Positions 6,301 through 12,465 of a stretch of 15,845 nucleotides of DNA are shown here, one piece after another. The stretch is from Bacteroidota bacterium (GTDB taxonomy: Bacteria > Bacteroidota > Bacteroidia > UKL13-3). The stretch lies in assembly GCA_947462865.1 (NCBI GenBank), contig CANHRW010000026.1:1-15845 (forward strand), read 5' to 3'. The position numbers and the translations under genes are program-made. The first letter of the stretch is position 1. Each line of letters starts with the position of its first letter. Under the pieces are notes generated by a model, which was not told the DNA's origin, did not search any database, and saw only the letters and a list, made by a program, of their open reading frames with translations.

Positions 6301-8318
6301 ATACAGTGGTTGTAGACAGTTCAAATGGCATGCCTAATGGAACTGCAACCATGACTTCAAACTTTGCATTGGCTACTTCAGGAGATCAATTATTGTGTTA
6401 CAGAGGAAATTCATTTGCACCAATATTCTTGACTGCTTTCTCATCTACACCATGGGTGAATGTTGGCGCAACCATTAATACAACTAATTCAGTCATTCCT
6501 CCCGGATTGGTTGCAGGAATTACTGCTTCTAATACCAATGTGACATTTACAAATGGCTATTATAACAACACCACAACAGGTGCCAATTATTTATTGAGAA
6601 CATTGATCAACAATAGAGACAATTGGGTAACCAGTGGTTCTCTTCAAGCGGCCTATCCTAAGTATGTTATCAACTTCTCAACCAAAACTCAAATTACAGC
6701 AAATGCCTCAATCACTGAGTTAGCAATTTTGAATACAGATACTTTTGCATTGGGTAATTTTAGATTGACATTGAACGGAGTATCCTCTGGTACAGGAGTT
6801 TTGAGAGGCAGTTCATTGGCCAATTTAACAGTAATTGGTCCAGGAAATCATGGCGTGTTAAACTTTGATCAGTCAAACAATGGAAGTACAAATTCAATTA
6901 AAGATTTTGTTTTAACCAGTGGAGGAGTGAGCATAGGGAATTTACTAAACAATACAGGTACATTAACCTTAACCGCAGGAAATTTAGTAATTGATGAAGC
7001 TGCTGTTTTAAATTTCTCAGGATCTTCAATCACTAGAACCAATGGTGTAATTGACTTTAAAGTTTTGAATGCAGAATTAAAGTTCAATAATGCGTCTAAT
7101 TTAACTTTACCAAGTGGTCTTTTTTCTGGTTCTGTTCCAATTTTTACCTTGGCGGGATCAAATATTACTTTAAGTTCTGCCTTAACCATTTCGAATAAAC
7201 TCAATTTGAACGGCGGCAATCTGATTGGAAGTTCAATCAGTGCTGTTTCTGTAACAAATAACCAATCGGATGCCATTTCTAGAACCAGTGGATTTATAAA
7301 TGCCCCGTTAATTAGAACTGTTTCTATGATGTTAAGTAATGGTCCAAACTACCTTTTTCCTATTGGTAAAAACACATACAATGCATTTGAGTTGGTTGAA
7401 CCCAATACAAACGGCTTTGGGGACTTTGATTTGAAAGTAAATTTAATAGATAGCAATACAGGAGCAACTACGGGTTCAGGAATGAGTTCTTTCACTACAA
7501 ACCTAATTTGGGATGCCCAAATTTTAACTTCGAACAATAGTTTTGTAAGTGCGAAAGTAAAACTAATAGATTCTAGTGTATACATAGGAGCTAATGATGC
7601 AATGGCTTTCAGTCAACTTCCAAATGGTTCATTTGATTATTTAGATTCTAGTATACCAGACTCAAATACTTTATTAACAAGCAATCCATTAACCTCACTT
7701 GGTTATTTTGCAGTTGGTTTAAAAACTCCACCTGTTCCGCAATTAGCAAATATTGAATTAAAAGCATTTATTCAAGGATTGTATCTTGGAAATGGATTAA
7801 TGTCTTCGTCATTGTTTAATGCCGATCCTTCTGTTTCAGATTCAATAGCAGACTCTATTGATGTAGAATTACATGAATCTTTTGGCTCTTATTTAACAAT
7901 CTACAATCAAAAAGCAGTATTAAGTACCAGTGGTATTTGTCATGTTTCATTCCCATCAGCTGTTGTTGGTAATAGCTATTATTTAGTGATAAAGCATAGA
8001 AACGCTATCCCAGTTTGGAGTGCCACTCCAATCACACTTAATTTCAATAATACAATAGATTTAACGGCCAATTCTACTGACGTTTATGGGGCAAATTTGG
8101 TTGAATTAGAAGCTGGTGTATTTGGCATATACTCTGGAGACATCAATCAAGATGGTTTCATTGATGGTAACGATTTTATAGATGTAGACAATGACAATGC
8201 AAACTTTGCTTCAGGATATATGGTTACTGATGTAAATGGAGACGCGTTTGTTGATGGAAATGATTTTATTGTAATAGACAATAACAATTCATTGTTTATT
8301 GGTGTAGCTAATCCATAA
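3327..8318 (+). CDS. Large multidomain cell-surface protein with dockerin-like C-terminal module
   Basis: The product is 1663 residues with a signal peptide (MKSYLLKLLFIVI..., cleavage near LRAQ, about residue 24). ATGs at 3282 and 3318 are also in frame; I chose 3327 because it puts the Lys directly before the hydrophobic core. By inspection the domains are: jelly-roll-like segment (about 25-210); Ig-like repeat of the GSLQEF...VSGMNL...PTGYEVSL type (about 210-325); a first copy of a 200-residue domain (327-524); fibronectin-III-like segment (about 525-645); two unassigned beta-rich segments (to about 918); a second copy of the 200-residue domain (919-1117); a beta-helix-like stretch (about 1120-1290); an unassigned part; and a conserved C-terminal module from 1471 ending in two EF-hand loops. 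No T9SS type A or B sorting domain is present. Composition is rich in Asn, Thr, Ser and Gly with no catalytic motif, so an adhesin or matrix role is likely but inferred. Confidence 0.88.
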   Translation: MKSYLLKLLFIVITVITMSQLRAQTLLSSYDFNPITNTQSFGPSPYAGIAATNVTAGGLTRGPGVLTTGTPAARGWGGVSWQATSGANAVTANQFFTFTVKANAGYQLSIDSLRFPYRRSASGAASGMLDYSLNGTTFTTAATLSFTNTTSSGATLRVDLSGIAALKNVPSSTTITFRLAGFGGTASAGTLYCYDVLNSTAPDLCIIGSVTPSSGPLVVATGSLQEFASQGIGMPSNEQMITVSGMNLTNDLVVNAPTGYEVSLTSGAGFAPSINIVPSAGVVSNTSIYVRYIPTALTDQSTVVLTATSIGSPTQSIDCIGSIANLSANDIAIIGMNTSSKNVISFVAVNTIPANTKIKFTDNGYSDPTTQMLTEGTLIYTAPTSLSPGTVVTWTNGMNVTGTGWSAAAPSNFTLAVNGDQLFAYQGTWGISGGNTSLLGGMMTGGTWVTTGTFTNVTTNSYLPAALTVGLNAMNVFNPNAYYLNNTANTTISQLNLPARTKDTANWNTSSTQIFPTPAWVFNIIAEEPTGQAYFLNTTNISTNGMTLNFAGGNGTNYLIVAKNGSPVTGIPVDATTYTADTNFSFGSSIAVGEYVVYNGSSSINSVSIAGLTYGTNYYYAIFPYNGSGNKSNYFTENPGNGVDMTNGIPNSTSSDIIIDTSFYEPENIAYQNYQDTSDVTILNSIEVARFQIRDGGFGADIDTASTVLTSIGFAVQGNQSLSRLALYNGASEIADLPLSDTLINFTNLSFYTHDNTFENLSIRATFKSKVTDNAQFGFTIRSAANSPSGSSFYLYDAGAAATSLIGDKNRIEVTATQLIFVKQPTKTVTNYPVSPSIEVAAVDMLLNTDLEYVTDMNLTSSFALAQNATSTVTPVSGTGIFNNILYSAIQSGISVEVQSGNLAATGASNNFDVIKALEVGDLSIIGYSGTNPDKFSFMLHADIPAGSVITFTDNAFNGTSLNTNEGIVVWTSPNRVLPMGTVVTVSIPLTNTVVVDSSNGMPNGTATMTSNFALATSGDQLLCYRGNSFAPIFLTAFSSTPWVNVGATINTTNSVIPPGLVAGITASNTNVTFTNGYYNNTTTGANYLLRTLINNRDNWVTSGSLQAAYPKYVINFSTKTQITANASITELAILNTDTFALGNFRLTLNGVSSGTGVLRGSSLANLTVIGPGNHGVLNFDQSNNGSTNSIKDFVLTSGGVSIGNLLNNTGTLTLTAGNLVIDEAAVLNFSGSSITRTNGVIDFKVLNAELKFNNASNLTLPSGLFSGSVPIFTLAGSNITLSSALTISNKLNLNGGNLIGSSISAVSVTNNQSDAISRTSGFINAPLIRTVSMMLSNGPNYLFPIGKNTYNAFELVEPNTNGFGDFDLKVNLIDSNTGATTGSGMSSFTTNLIWDAQILTSNNSFVSAKVKLIDSSVYIGANDAMAFSQLPNGSFDYLDSSIPDSNTLLTSNPLTSLGYFAVGLKTPPVPQLANIELKAFIQGLYLGNGLMSSSLFNADPSVSDSIADSIDVELHESFGSYLTIYNQKAVLSTSGICHVSFPSAVVGNSYYLVIKHRNAIPVWSATPITLNFNNTIDLTANSTDVYGANLVELEAGVFGIYSGDINQDGFIDGNDFIDVDNDNANFASGYMVTDVNGDAFVDGNDFIVIDNNNSLFIGVANP
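4305..4896 (+). repeat. First copy of an internal ~200-residue duplicated domain
   Basis: Encodes residues 327-524 of the large surface protein. Shared landmarks with the copy at 6081-6678, in the same order, are: NDIAIIGMN at the start, IPANTKIKFTDNG, a TxxT-type strand before GTVVTW, FTLAVNGDQLFAYQG, a W in GGTWVTTG, LPAALTVG, NAYYLNN, and a closing ANWNTS then a hydrophobic strand. The copies are clearly related but diverged at protein level, so this is an old duplication rather than a DNA repeat. Confidence 0.75.
6081..6678 (+). repeat. Second copy of the internal ~200-residue duplicated domain
   Basis: Encodes residues 919-1117 of the large surface protein. It matches the first copy through GDLSIIGYS, IPAGSVITFTDNA, GTVVTV, FALATSGDQLLCYRG, a W in STPWVNVG, IPPGLVAG, NGYYNN and DNWVTSG. 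The domain architecture is one I associate with other Bacteroidota surface proteins, but I cannot name a family for it. Confidence 0.75.
7737..8318 (+). other. C-terminal beta-sandwich plus paired EF-hand (dockerin-like) module
   Basis: Encodes about residues 1471-1663. First comes a beta-sandwich pattern seen in many Bacteroidota exported proteins: an IELKAFIQGLYLGNG strand, DSIDVELHES, YYLVIKHRN, the W in VWSATPI, then YGANL and GIYSGD. Two calcium-loop motifs end the protein: D1605-x-N-x-D-G-F-I-D-x-x-D1616 and D1635-V-N-G-D-A-F-V-D-x-x-D1646, each with acidic residues at loop positions 1, 3, 5, 9 and 12. This is the dockerin type I arrangement. No cohesin is visible in the window, so cellulosome-style docking is unlikely; structural stabilisation, anchoring or sorting are the alternatives. 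Confidence 0.8.
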
Positions 8319-8329
8319 TCTAAATATTA

Positions 8330-8370
8330 ATTCATAAAAAAAGGGGCGTTTAGCCCCTTTTTTTATGAAT
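8330..8370. terminator. Bidirectional Rho-independent terminator
   Basis: A perfect 18-base stem (8330-8347 with 8353-8370) with a 5-base loop GTTTA. The core is GGGGC/GCCCC, flanked by 7 A on the left and 7 T on the right, so it reads as a terminator on both strands. It ends the large surface-protein gene from the left and the transporter gene from the right. The transporter stop codon (8363-8365) lies inside the right arm. Confidence 0.95.
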
Positions 8371-9127
8371 CTTTTTGTGCTTCTTCCATCATTGCATGAG
8401 CCAATTCTTTGCCCAAATAAGCATCAATTAAATTGTGTATGAAATAAAGTACTGGAGTGAGCATAACAGCAACTGTAAATTTATATAGGTAATTGACAAT
8501 GCCAATTCCCAATACCAGTTTTAAGTCCCAACCGGCACCAATATAGAAGGCAATGATTAATACAACAAAACTATCAATCAGCTGCGAAACCAATGTAGAA
8601 CCAGTTGTTCTTAACCAGAGCATTTTATTTCCAGTTTTATTTTTTAGAAAATGGAAAACAGAAACATCAATTAATTGACCAACTAAAAAAGCAACCAAAG
8701 ACCCAATGATAATCCATAATCCTTGACCAAAAATTTGGCTGTAAGCCAGTTGCATGTTTACTTTCCCATTGCTGGTTTCTTTGGTGATCCAGAAATCGGC
8801 TGGTTCCAATTTTATGGCTAAGTATAATGTAATGAAGCTATAAAGAATGAGACCTATGGCTATATAGGTGAATAATTTCACACCACTTTTGCCAAAATAC
8901 TCATTGATTATATCGGTCATGATAAATACCATTGGCCAAAGAATGACCCCAGCAGTCATATTGAATGAAAAAGAATTTCCGAGTAGGTCAATAGATAGGG
9001 GAGCAATGCCAATAGTTTTTTCTAATGAGAATATTTTTACCCCAATCATTTCTGCAATGATTGCATTGGCTATAAAAAATGCACCTAGAGCTAAAAATAA
9101 TTTGTTACGTTTGGGTTCTTTGTTCAT
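8363..9127 (-). CDS. yhhQ: Queuosine precursor transporter, YhhQ/VUT family (DUF165)
   Basis: An inner-membrane protein of 254 residues whose family imports 7-cyano-7-deazaguanine/7-aminomethyl-7-deazaguanine for queuosine tRNA modification. About six hydrophobic spans are visible: 10-33, 53-75, 85-105, about 130-158, about 185-205 and about 212-235. Family hallmarks are MTDIINEYFGK after the second span, VGQLIDVSVFHFLK in the fourth, and the following LWLRTTGSTLVSQLIDSF block, including the paired QLID motifs. It begins 1 base after the stop of the upstream hydrolase gene (TAG-T-ATG), so the two are almost certainly cotranscribed and perhaps translationally coupled. The last codons and stop sit in a shared bidirectional terminator. 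Family assignment is firm; the exact precursor cannot be read from the sequence, and no other queuosine gene is in the window. Confidence 0.95.
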   Translation of the reverse strand: MNKEPKRNKLFLALGAFFIANAIIAEMIGVKIFSLEKTIGIAPLSIDLLGNSFSFNMTAGVILWPMVFIMTDIINEYFGKSGVKLFTYIAIGLILYSFITLYLAIKLEPADFWITKETSNGKVNMQLAYSQIFGQGLWIIIGSLVAFLVGQLIDVSVFHFLKNKTGNKMLWLRTTGSTLVSQLIDSFVVLIIAFYIGAGWDLKLVLGIGIVNYLYKFTVAVMLTPVLYFIHNLIDAYLGKELAHAMMEEAQKDS

Positions 9128-9128
9128 A

Positions 9129-10010
9129 CTAGTATATCATCATTTTCATGCAAAATACGGAACCACCAGATTTCATAAATGCACTGGTTTCAATTTCTTC
9201 TATTTCATAACCTTCAGCTTTTAACGCTTCAATTGCTTGCACACTTCCTTTTTGTAAAACAGCTACTTTTTTAGTATTCTCAGGGTAGTTGATCACATGG
9301 GCATTCAAACAAAATGTATCGATTGCTTCTTTTGCATCTATGTAATAAATCTTTTTAAAATAGCTTTGTATTTTAGCCATTCCTTCATTTGAAAATGCAT
9401 CTTTACATAACATAACAGCATCTTCTGATAAAGGTACAAAGCAAGTATCAAGATGGTAAAAGTTTTCACTAATCAATTCTAATGGAATAATAGGTGTACC
9501 TGTTATATCACTGATTTCTTGGTAAGCAGTGGCCTGACTTCTGTGTCCATAACCTCCATAATACAATTGTTTCCCTGGATGGGGTATGGTATCGCCCATC
9601 CCTTCAAATAGATCTGTATGCGTGAGTTCAATGCATTTGTAACCGATACTTTCATAAAATTCTTTAAAATAGGGTACCTCTTTTTGTCTGGAAGGGTGCT
9701 TCATTTTACTAAGAATAACACTTTTTATGCCATTTGTGTCAACAAACGGAAAACTTTGATTGGCACAAAAAACCATGTCTTCGCAGCCTTCAACACCAGC
9801 TAGCACAAGTACTTGGTCTAAGTAACCTTTGTCTACCCATTTTACATAAACCTGTTTGAGTAATTCCCATTGTGCGCTTACTGCTGTTTGATCTACCTGC
9901 CCCAAATGGCCTTGCATGTATGGGTTTTTCACATCTATTATGTCAAAAAAATCAGGACTACAGAGTAAAATTCTTCTTGGTTCTTTTCTTGGCTTGAATA
10001 CTATGGACAT
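9129..10010 (-). CDS. Dimethylargininase / arginine-dihydrolase-like guanidino hydrolase
   Basis: A cytoplasmic enzyme of 293 residues in the guanidino-group-modifying (amidinotransferase/DDAH) superfamily. Motifs in order: LLCSPDFFDIIDVKNPYM near the N-terminus, as in cyanobacterial arginine dihydrolase and mycobacterial dimethylargininase-like proteins; EDMVFCANQ (D78); HPSRQKE; FEGMGD (E136, D140); YGGYGHRS; FYHLDTCFVPLS with the catalytic His at 186; and GGSVFCM with the nucleophilic Cys at 287, six residues from the end. The full catalytic set is present. Substrates in this family include arginine, methylated arginines and citrulline; the sequence does not decide between them. An ATG at 10037 is in frame, but it falls between the predicted -33 and -7 promoter elements, so I use the ATG at 10010. 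It lies upstream of the YhhQ-type gene with 1 base between, and divergent from the secreted deiminase gene. Confidence 0.85.
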   Translation of the reverse strand: MSIVFKPRKEPRRILLCSPDFFDIIDVKNPYMQGHLGQVDQTAVSAQWELLKQVYVKWVDKGYLDQVLVLAGVEGCEDMVFCANQSFPFVDTNGIKSVILSKMKHPSRQKEVPYFKEFYESIGYKCIELTHTDLFEGMGDTIPHPGKQLYYGGYGHRSQATAYQEISDITGTPIIPLELISENFYHLDTCFVPLSEDAVMLCKDAFSNEGMAKIQSYFKKIYYIDAKEAIDTFCLNAHVINYPENTKKVAVLQKGSVQAIEALKAEGYEIEEIETSAFMKSGGSVFCMKMMIY

Positions 10011-10021
10011 AGGATTGATAC

Positions 10022-10051
10022 TAAAAATACGATTCATTTGGAATCATCCAA
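10022..10051 (-). promoter_or_regulatory. Predicted promoter of the hydrolase-transporter operon
   Basis: On the minus strand a -33 TTG (10051-10049) is followed by exactly 19 bases and then TATTTTTA (10029-10022), one base off the TAnnTTTG consensus. The ATG at 10010 follows 11 bases later, giving a leader of only a few bases. The upstream in-frame ATG at 10037 lies within the spacer and would not be in the transcript. Confidence 0.55.
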
Positions 10052-10092
10052 TTTAATTCCGATGTTGGATAATTAAACAAACATATTCAAAT

Positions 10093-11928
10093 ATGAGGTA
10101 CATTTTTACGATTCTTGTTTTATTTCTAAACATCCTTCCAAGTGATGCCCAGAATTTTAACTTTAAGGGGCATAAACCAGTTGGTAAAACAATAGCTGAA
10201 AAGCAACTTACTTTAAAACGTAAACAACATGAAGGCTTCCAATCATTGGGTAAATCTTTTCCAACAGACATTGTTTTACCGGGAGAATTTGAGGAATCAC
10301 AAGCAGTTGCTATCTCATGGTCTTTCGAATACGATGACAATGGAAACGTTATTGGTGCAGATACGAGCAGCATTTATGGATATGTATCTGCTCAATTGGC
10401 TTATTACATACAAGAGGAATGTAAAGTATACATAAGAGTCAATGCTGCAAAAGATACCAATGCCGTTAAAATTTTTATGAATAGTATAGAGGCGCCTCTT
10501 ACCAATTATGAATTCATTGTTGCTGCAGGAGAAGATTGGTGGACCCGTGATTATGGTCCAATGGCATTTTATTACAATAATTTAGATGCTATTGGCTTTG
10601 CTGATATGAAATATTACGATGGTAGAGACAATGACAATTTATTTCCAAGTGTATTGGCTAATAAAATGAATGTGCCCAATTATGTAACTCCTTTAAATGC
10701 TGAAGGGGGTAATTTCATGACTGATGGCTTTGGTAAATTGGTTTACAGTGATGTTGTTGGACAAGCTAATAAAGATGCTTTAGGTTGGACATTTTCCAAA
10801 ACAGAAGAAACCCTAAAAAATATATTTGGCACACAAGATTTAATTGAACTGAAAACTTTGCAGTGTGATGGTGGAACAGGTCATATTGATTTGTACACTA
10901 AGTTTATTGATGAACAAACTTTATTGGTGGCTCAATACCCCAATGAAATAACAGCTCAAGACAAACAAATCATCGAAGACAATTACCAGGCATTAACCAA
11001 TTTAAAATCTACCTACAATAGGCCGTTTAGAATCATCAGGGTTGAACATCCAACCAATGATTTAGGTACTTATACAGACATTAACTGCGATCAGATTAAC
11101 AATGATGCACGTAACTTTATTAATGGTTTAACAGTAAATAATTCTTTTATTTTTCCTAATTATTACGACGGGGAAACAGGCAACAAAGAACAAGATGATA
11201 GGGTCATCGCTTTCTTAGAGAAAACAATGCCAGGGTATAAAATCATACCAATTGATAGCCGCGATTTGTCTCCACTTGGTGGAGCGATACATTGTATAAC
11301 CATGCAAATTCCTGCTGCAAATCCACTCAGAATTTGGCATCCATCTGTAGATGGTATTCAGCCTAATTTGCCTAAATATCACATAGTAGCAAAAGTAACT
11401 ACTCCAAGTGGAACCCAAGCTGTTACTTGTATTTGGAAGAAAAATAAAGGAAACTGGAATACGCTTATCTTGTCTGACTCAGCAGGGTTTTGGGTTGGGG
11501 ATATAACTAATCCTGGCTTGCAAGGAACAGATTACATTGAATATTACCTTGAAGCAATTTCAAAAAATGGTAAAAAAGGAACGAAGCCTTATACAGCAGG
11601 GAATGGGGGGTATTTTAAGTTGAAATTGATGGAAATTACAGGTATGGAAGATCCGTATGTAACCAGAAAGAACCATCTGTTTACTGCATATCCAAACCCT
11701 ATAAATGACATTGTGAATTTCAATTACCAATTGGTTCAAGAGGCTAAAGTTAGGTTGAGTATTTTTGACTACAACGGAAAAGAAATTTGGAGTCAAGAAA
11801 CAAGCAATGTGCCTGCTGGTTTGCATACCCAAACAATTTCGGTAGAACAAATTCCTTCAGGTTTATACCTTTATTCTATTCAAATTGATAACCAAACCAG
11901 GTTAACTAAAAAGATGAGAATCGAATAA
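10093..11928 (+). CDS. Secreted peptidylarginine deiminase-like protein (PPAD/agmatine deiminase family) with T9SS type A domain
   Basis: The product is 611 residues. A signal peptide (1-19, ending SDAQ) is followed by a catalytic domain (about 55-425) of the bacterial peptidylarginine deiminase/agmatine deiminase family. Residues corresponding to the Porphyromonas gingivalis enzyme PPAD are all visible: D153 in DWWTRDYGP, H264 and D266 in GGTGHIDLY, N344 in RNFINGL (less certain) and the nucleophile C401 in GGAIHCITMQIP. The family converts guanidino groups to ureido groups, so arginine residues would become citrulline. An Ig-like domain (about 430-520) and a type A sorting domain (from YPNP near 535 to LPSG-like IPSGLYLYSI and the final MRIE) follow. 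This matches the PPAD layout and predicts outer-membrane export. Plain agmatine deiminases lack the signal peptide, Ig and sorting domains. No consensus promoter is visible upstream. A strong terminator follows. Confidence 0.92.
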   Translation: MRYIFTILVLFLNILPSDAQNFNFKGHKPVGKTIAEKQLTLKRKQHEGFQSLGKSFPTDIVLPGEFEESQAVAISWSFEYDDNGNVIGADTSSIYGYVSAQLAYYIQEECKVYIRVNAAKDTNAVKIFMNSIEAPLTNYEFIVAAGEDWWTRDYGPMAFYYNNLDAIGFADMKYYDGRDNDNLFPSVLANKMNVPNYVTPLNAEGGNFMTDGFGKLVYSDVVGQANKDALGWTFSKTEETLKNIFGTQDLIELKTLQCDGGTGHIDLYTKFIDEQTLLVAQYPNEITAQDKQIIEDNYQALTNLKSTYNRPFRIIRVEHPTNDLGTYTDINCDQINNDARNFINGLTVNNSFIFPNYYDGETGNKEQDDRVIAFLEKTMPGYKIIPIDSRDLSPLGGAIHCITMQIPAANPLRIWHPSVDGIQPNLPKYHIVAKVTTPSGTQAVTCIWKKNKGNWNTLILSDSAGFWVGDITNPGLQGTDYIEYYLEAISKNGKKGTKPYTAGNGGYFKLKLMEITGMEDPYVTRKNHLFTAYPNPINDIVNFNYQLVQEAKVRLSIFDYNGKEIWSQETSNVPAGLHTQTISVEQIPSGLYLYSIQIDNQTRLTKKMRIE

Positions 11929-11949
11929 AGACATTTTTATTTGAAACAA

Positions 11950-12390
11950 TTAAGAAGTATGGTCCATTACAATGTACCATACTTTTTTTATTTTCTTGAA
12001 GTGTAAGGTGAAATAGCCCCCTTTCTCTGTATTGTCTGTTTTTATTTTCCAAGATCCAACCACCATAGCATCATTTTTTGAAATTAGGTCAATGGCTTTA
12101 ATTTCAAAACTTAGTTCTCCCATACTGTTTGCTGTAGGGTAGCTTTTAAGGTAGTTGTTTTTGATGTTTTCCCAGCCATATGTAATGCCATTTTTACTCA
12201 CAAAACGTAAGTCCGGACTGTTCCAGTAATATTTCATAAAACCTTCAATATTTTGCTGATTCCAAGCAAACACTTGTTGTTGTAATATGCCTTTAATGGC
12301 TGCTTTATCTGGATGGTGGTCGCGCTGTGCTTTGGCATTTAAGATGCCTAGTAAGCCGCTAATCACTAAAATGATTATATGCTTTTTCAT
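11950..12390 (-). CDS. Exported NTF2-like (SnoaL/DUF4440-type) protein
   Basis: The product is 146 residues. A signal peptide (1-21, MKKHIIILVISGLLGILNAKA) targets it to the periplasm or outer membrane; there is no Cys after the cleavage site, so it is not a lipoprotein. The rest is one cone-shaped NTF2-like domain of the DUF4440/SnoaL type: the Q-VFAWNQQNIEGFMKYYW helix with its conserved W-N and Y, the LRFVSKNGITYGW strand, a YPTANSMGELSF segment, AMVVGSWKIK, GYFTLHFKK, and the closing WYIVMDHTS. Members of this fold bind or isomerise small molecules, but no catalytic set is clear here, so function is unknown. It is divergent from lysA (75 bases between starts) and convergent with the deiminase gene (21 bases between stops). 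Confidence 0.85.
   Translation of the reverse strand: MKKHIIILVISGLLGILNAKAQRDHHPDKAAIKGILQQQVFAWNQQNIEGFMKYYWNSPDLRFVSKNGITYGWENIKNNYLKSYPTANSMGELSFEIKAIDLISKNDAMVVGSWKIKTDNTEKGGYFTLHFKKIKKVWYIVMDHTS
11955..11989 (+). terminator. Rho-independent terminator of the deiminase gene, inside the opposing gene
   Basis: Arms 11955-11968 and 11971-11984 pair over 14 bases with one mismatch, around a nominal 2-base loop (in practice about 4 bases), followed by 7 T at 11983-11989. It begins 26 bases after the deiminase stop. The whole hairpin is also coding sequence for the last residues (WYIVMDHTS) of the convergent NTF2-like gene. Confidence 0.8.
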
Positions 12391-12428
12391 GCGTTAAGTT
12401 TTAGTGAAACTACAAAAAAAATATTTCA

Positions 12429-12460
12429 TTTGAACAAAGTCTAAGGTTTGAATACCTTTG
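12429..12460 (+). promoter_or_regulatory. Promoter of lysA with complete -33/-7 elements
   Basis: TTTG (12429-12432), a 20-base spacer and TACCTTTG (12453-12460) give a full Bacteroidota primary-sigma promoter. The ATG at 12466 begins 5 bases after the -7 element, so the transcript should be leaderless or nearly so. The TTG at 12448, which would extend the protein by 6 residues, lies upstream of the -7 element and is ruled out if this promoter is used. Confidence 0.75.
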
Positions 12461-12465
12461 CGGCC

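Noticed and set aside
8136..8318. Dockerin-like repeats as evidence for a cellulosome
   Set aside because: No cohesin, scaffoldin or glycoside hydrolase is present in the window, and paired EF-hand tails of this type occur on many non-cellulosomal Bacteroidota proteins.
10082..10095. Inverted repeat CATATT-CA-AATATG over the deiminase start codon
   Set aside because: Six-base AT-only arms are expected by chance in a genome this AT-rich, and there is no second copy that would suggest an operator.
10053..10373. A 106-codon minus-strand open frame covering the start of the deiminase gene
   Set aside because: It is antisense to the signal peptide and catalytic domain of a confident gene and runs into the promoter of the hydrolase operon; its composition does not look like a real protein.
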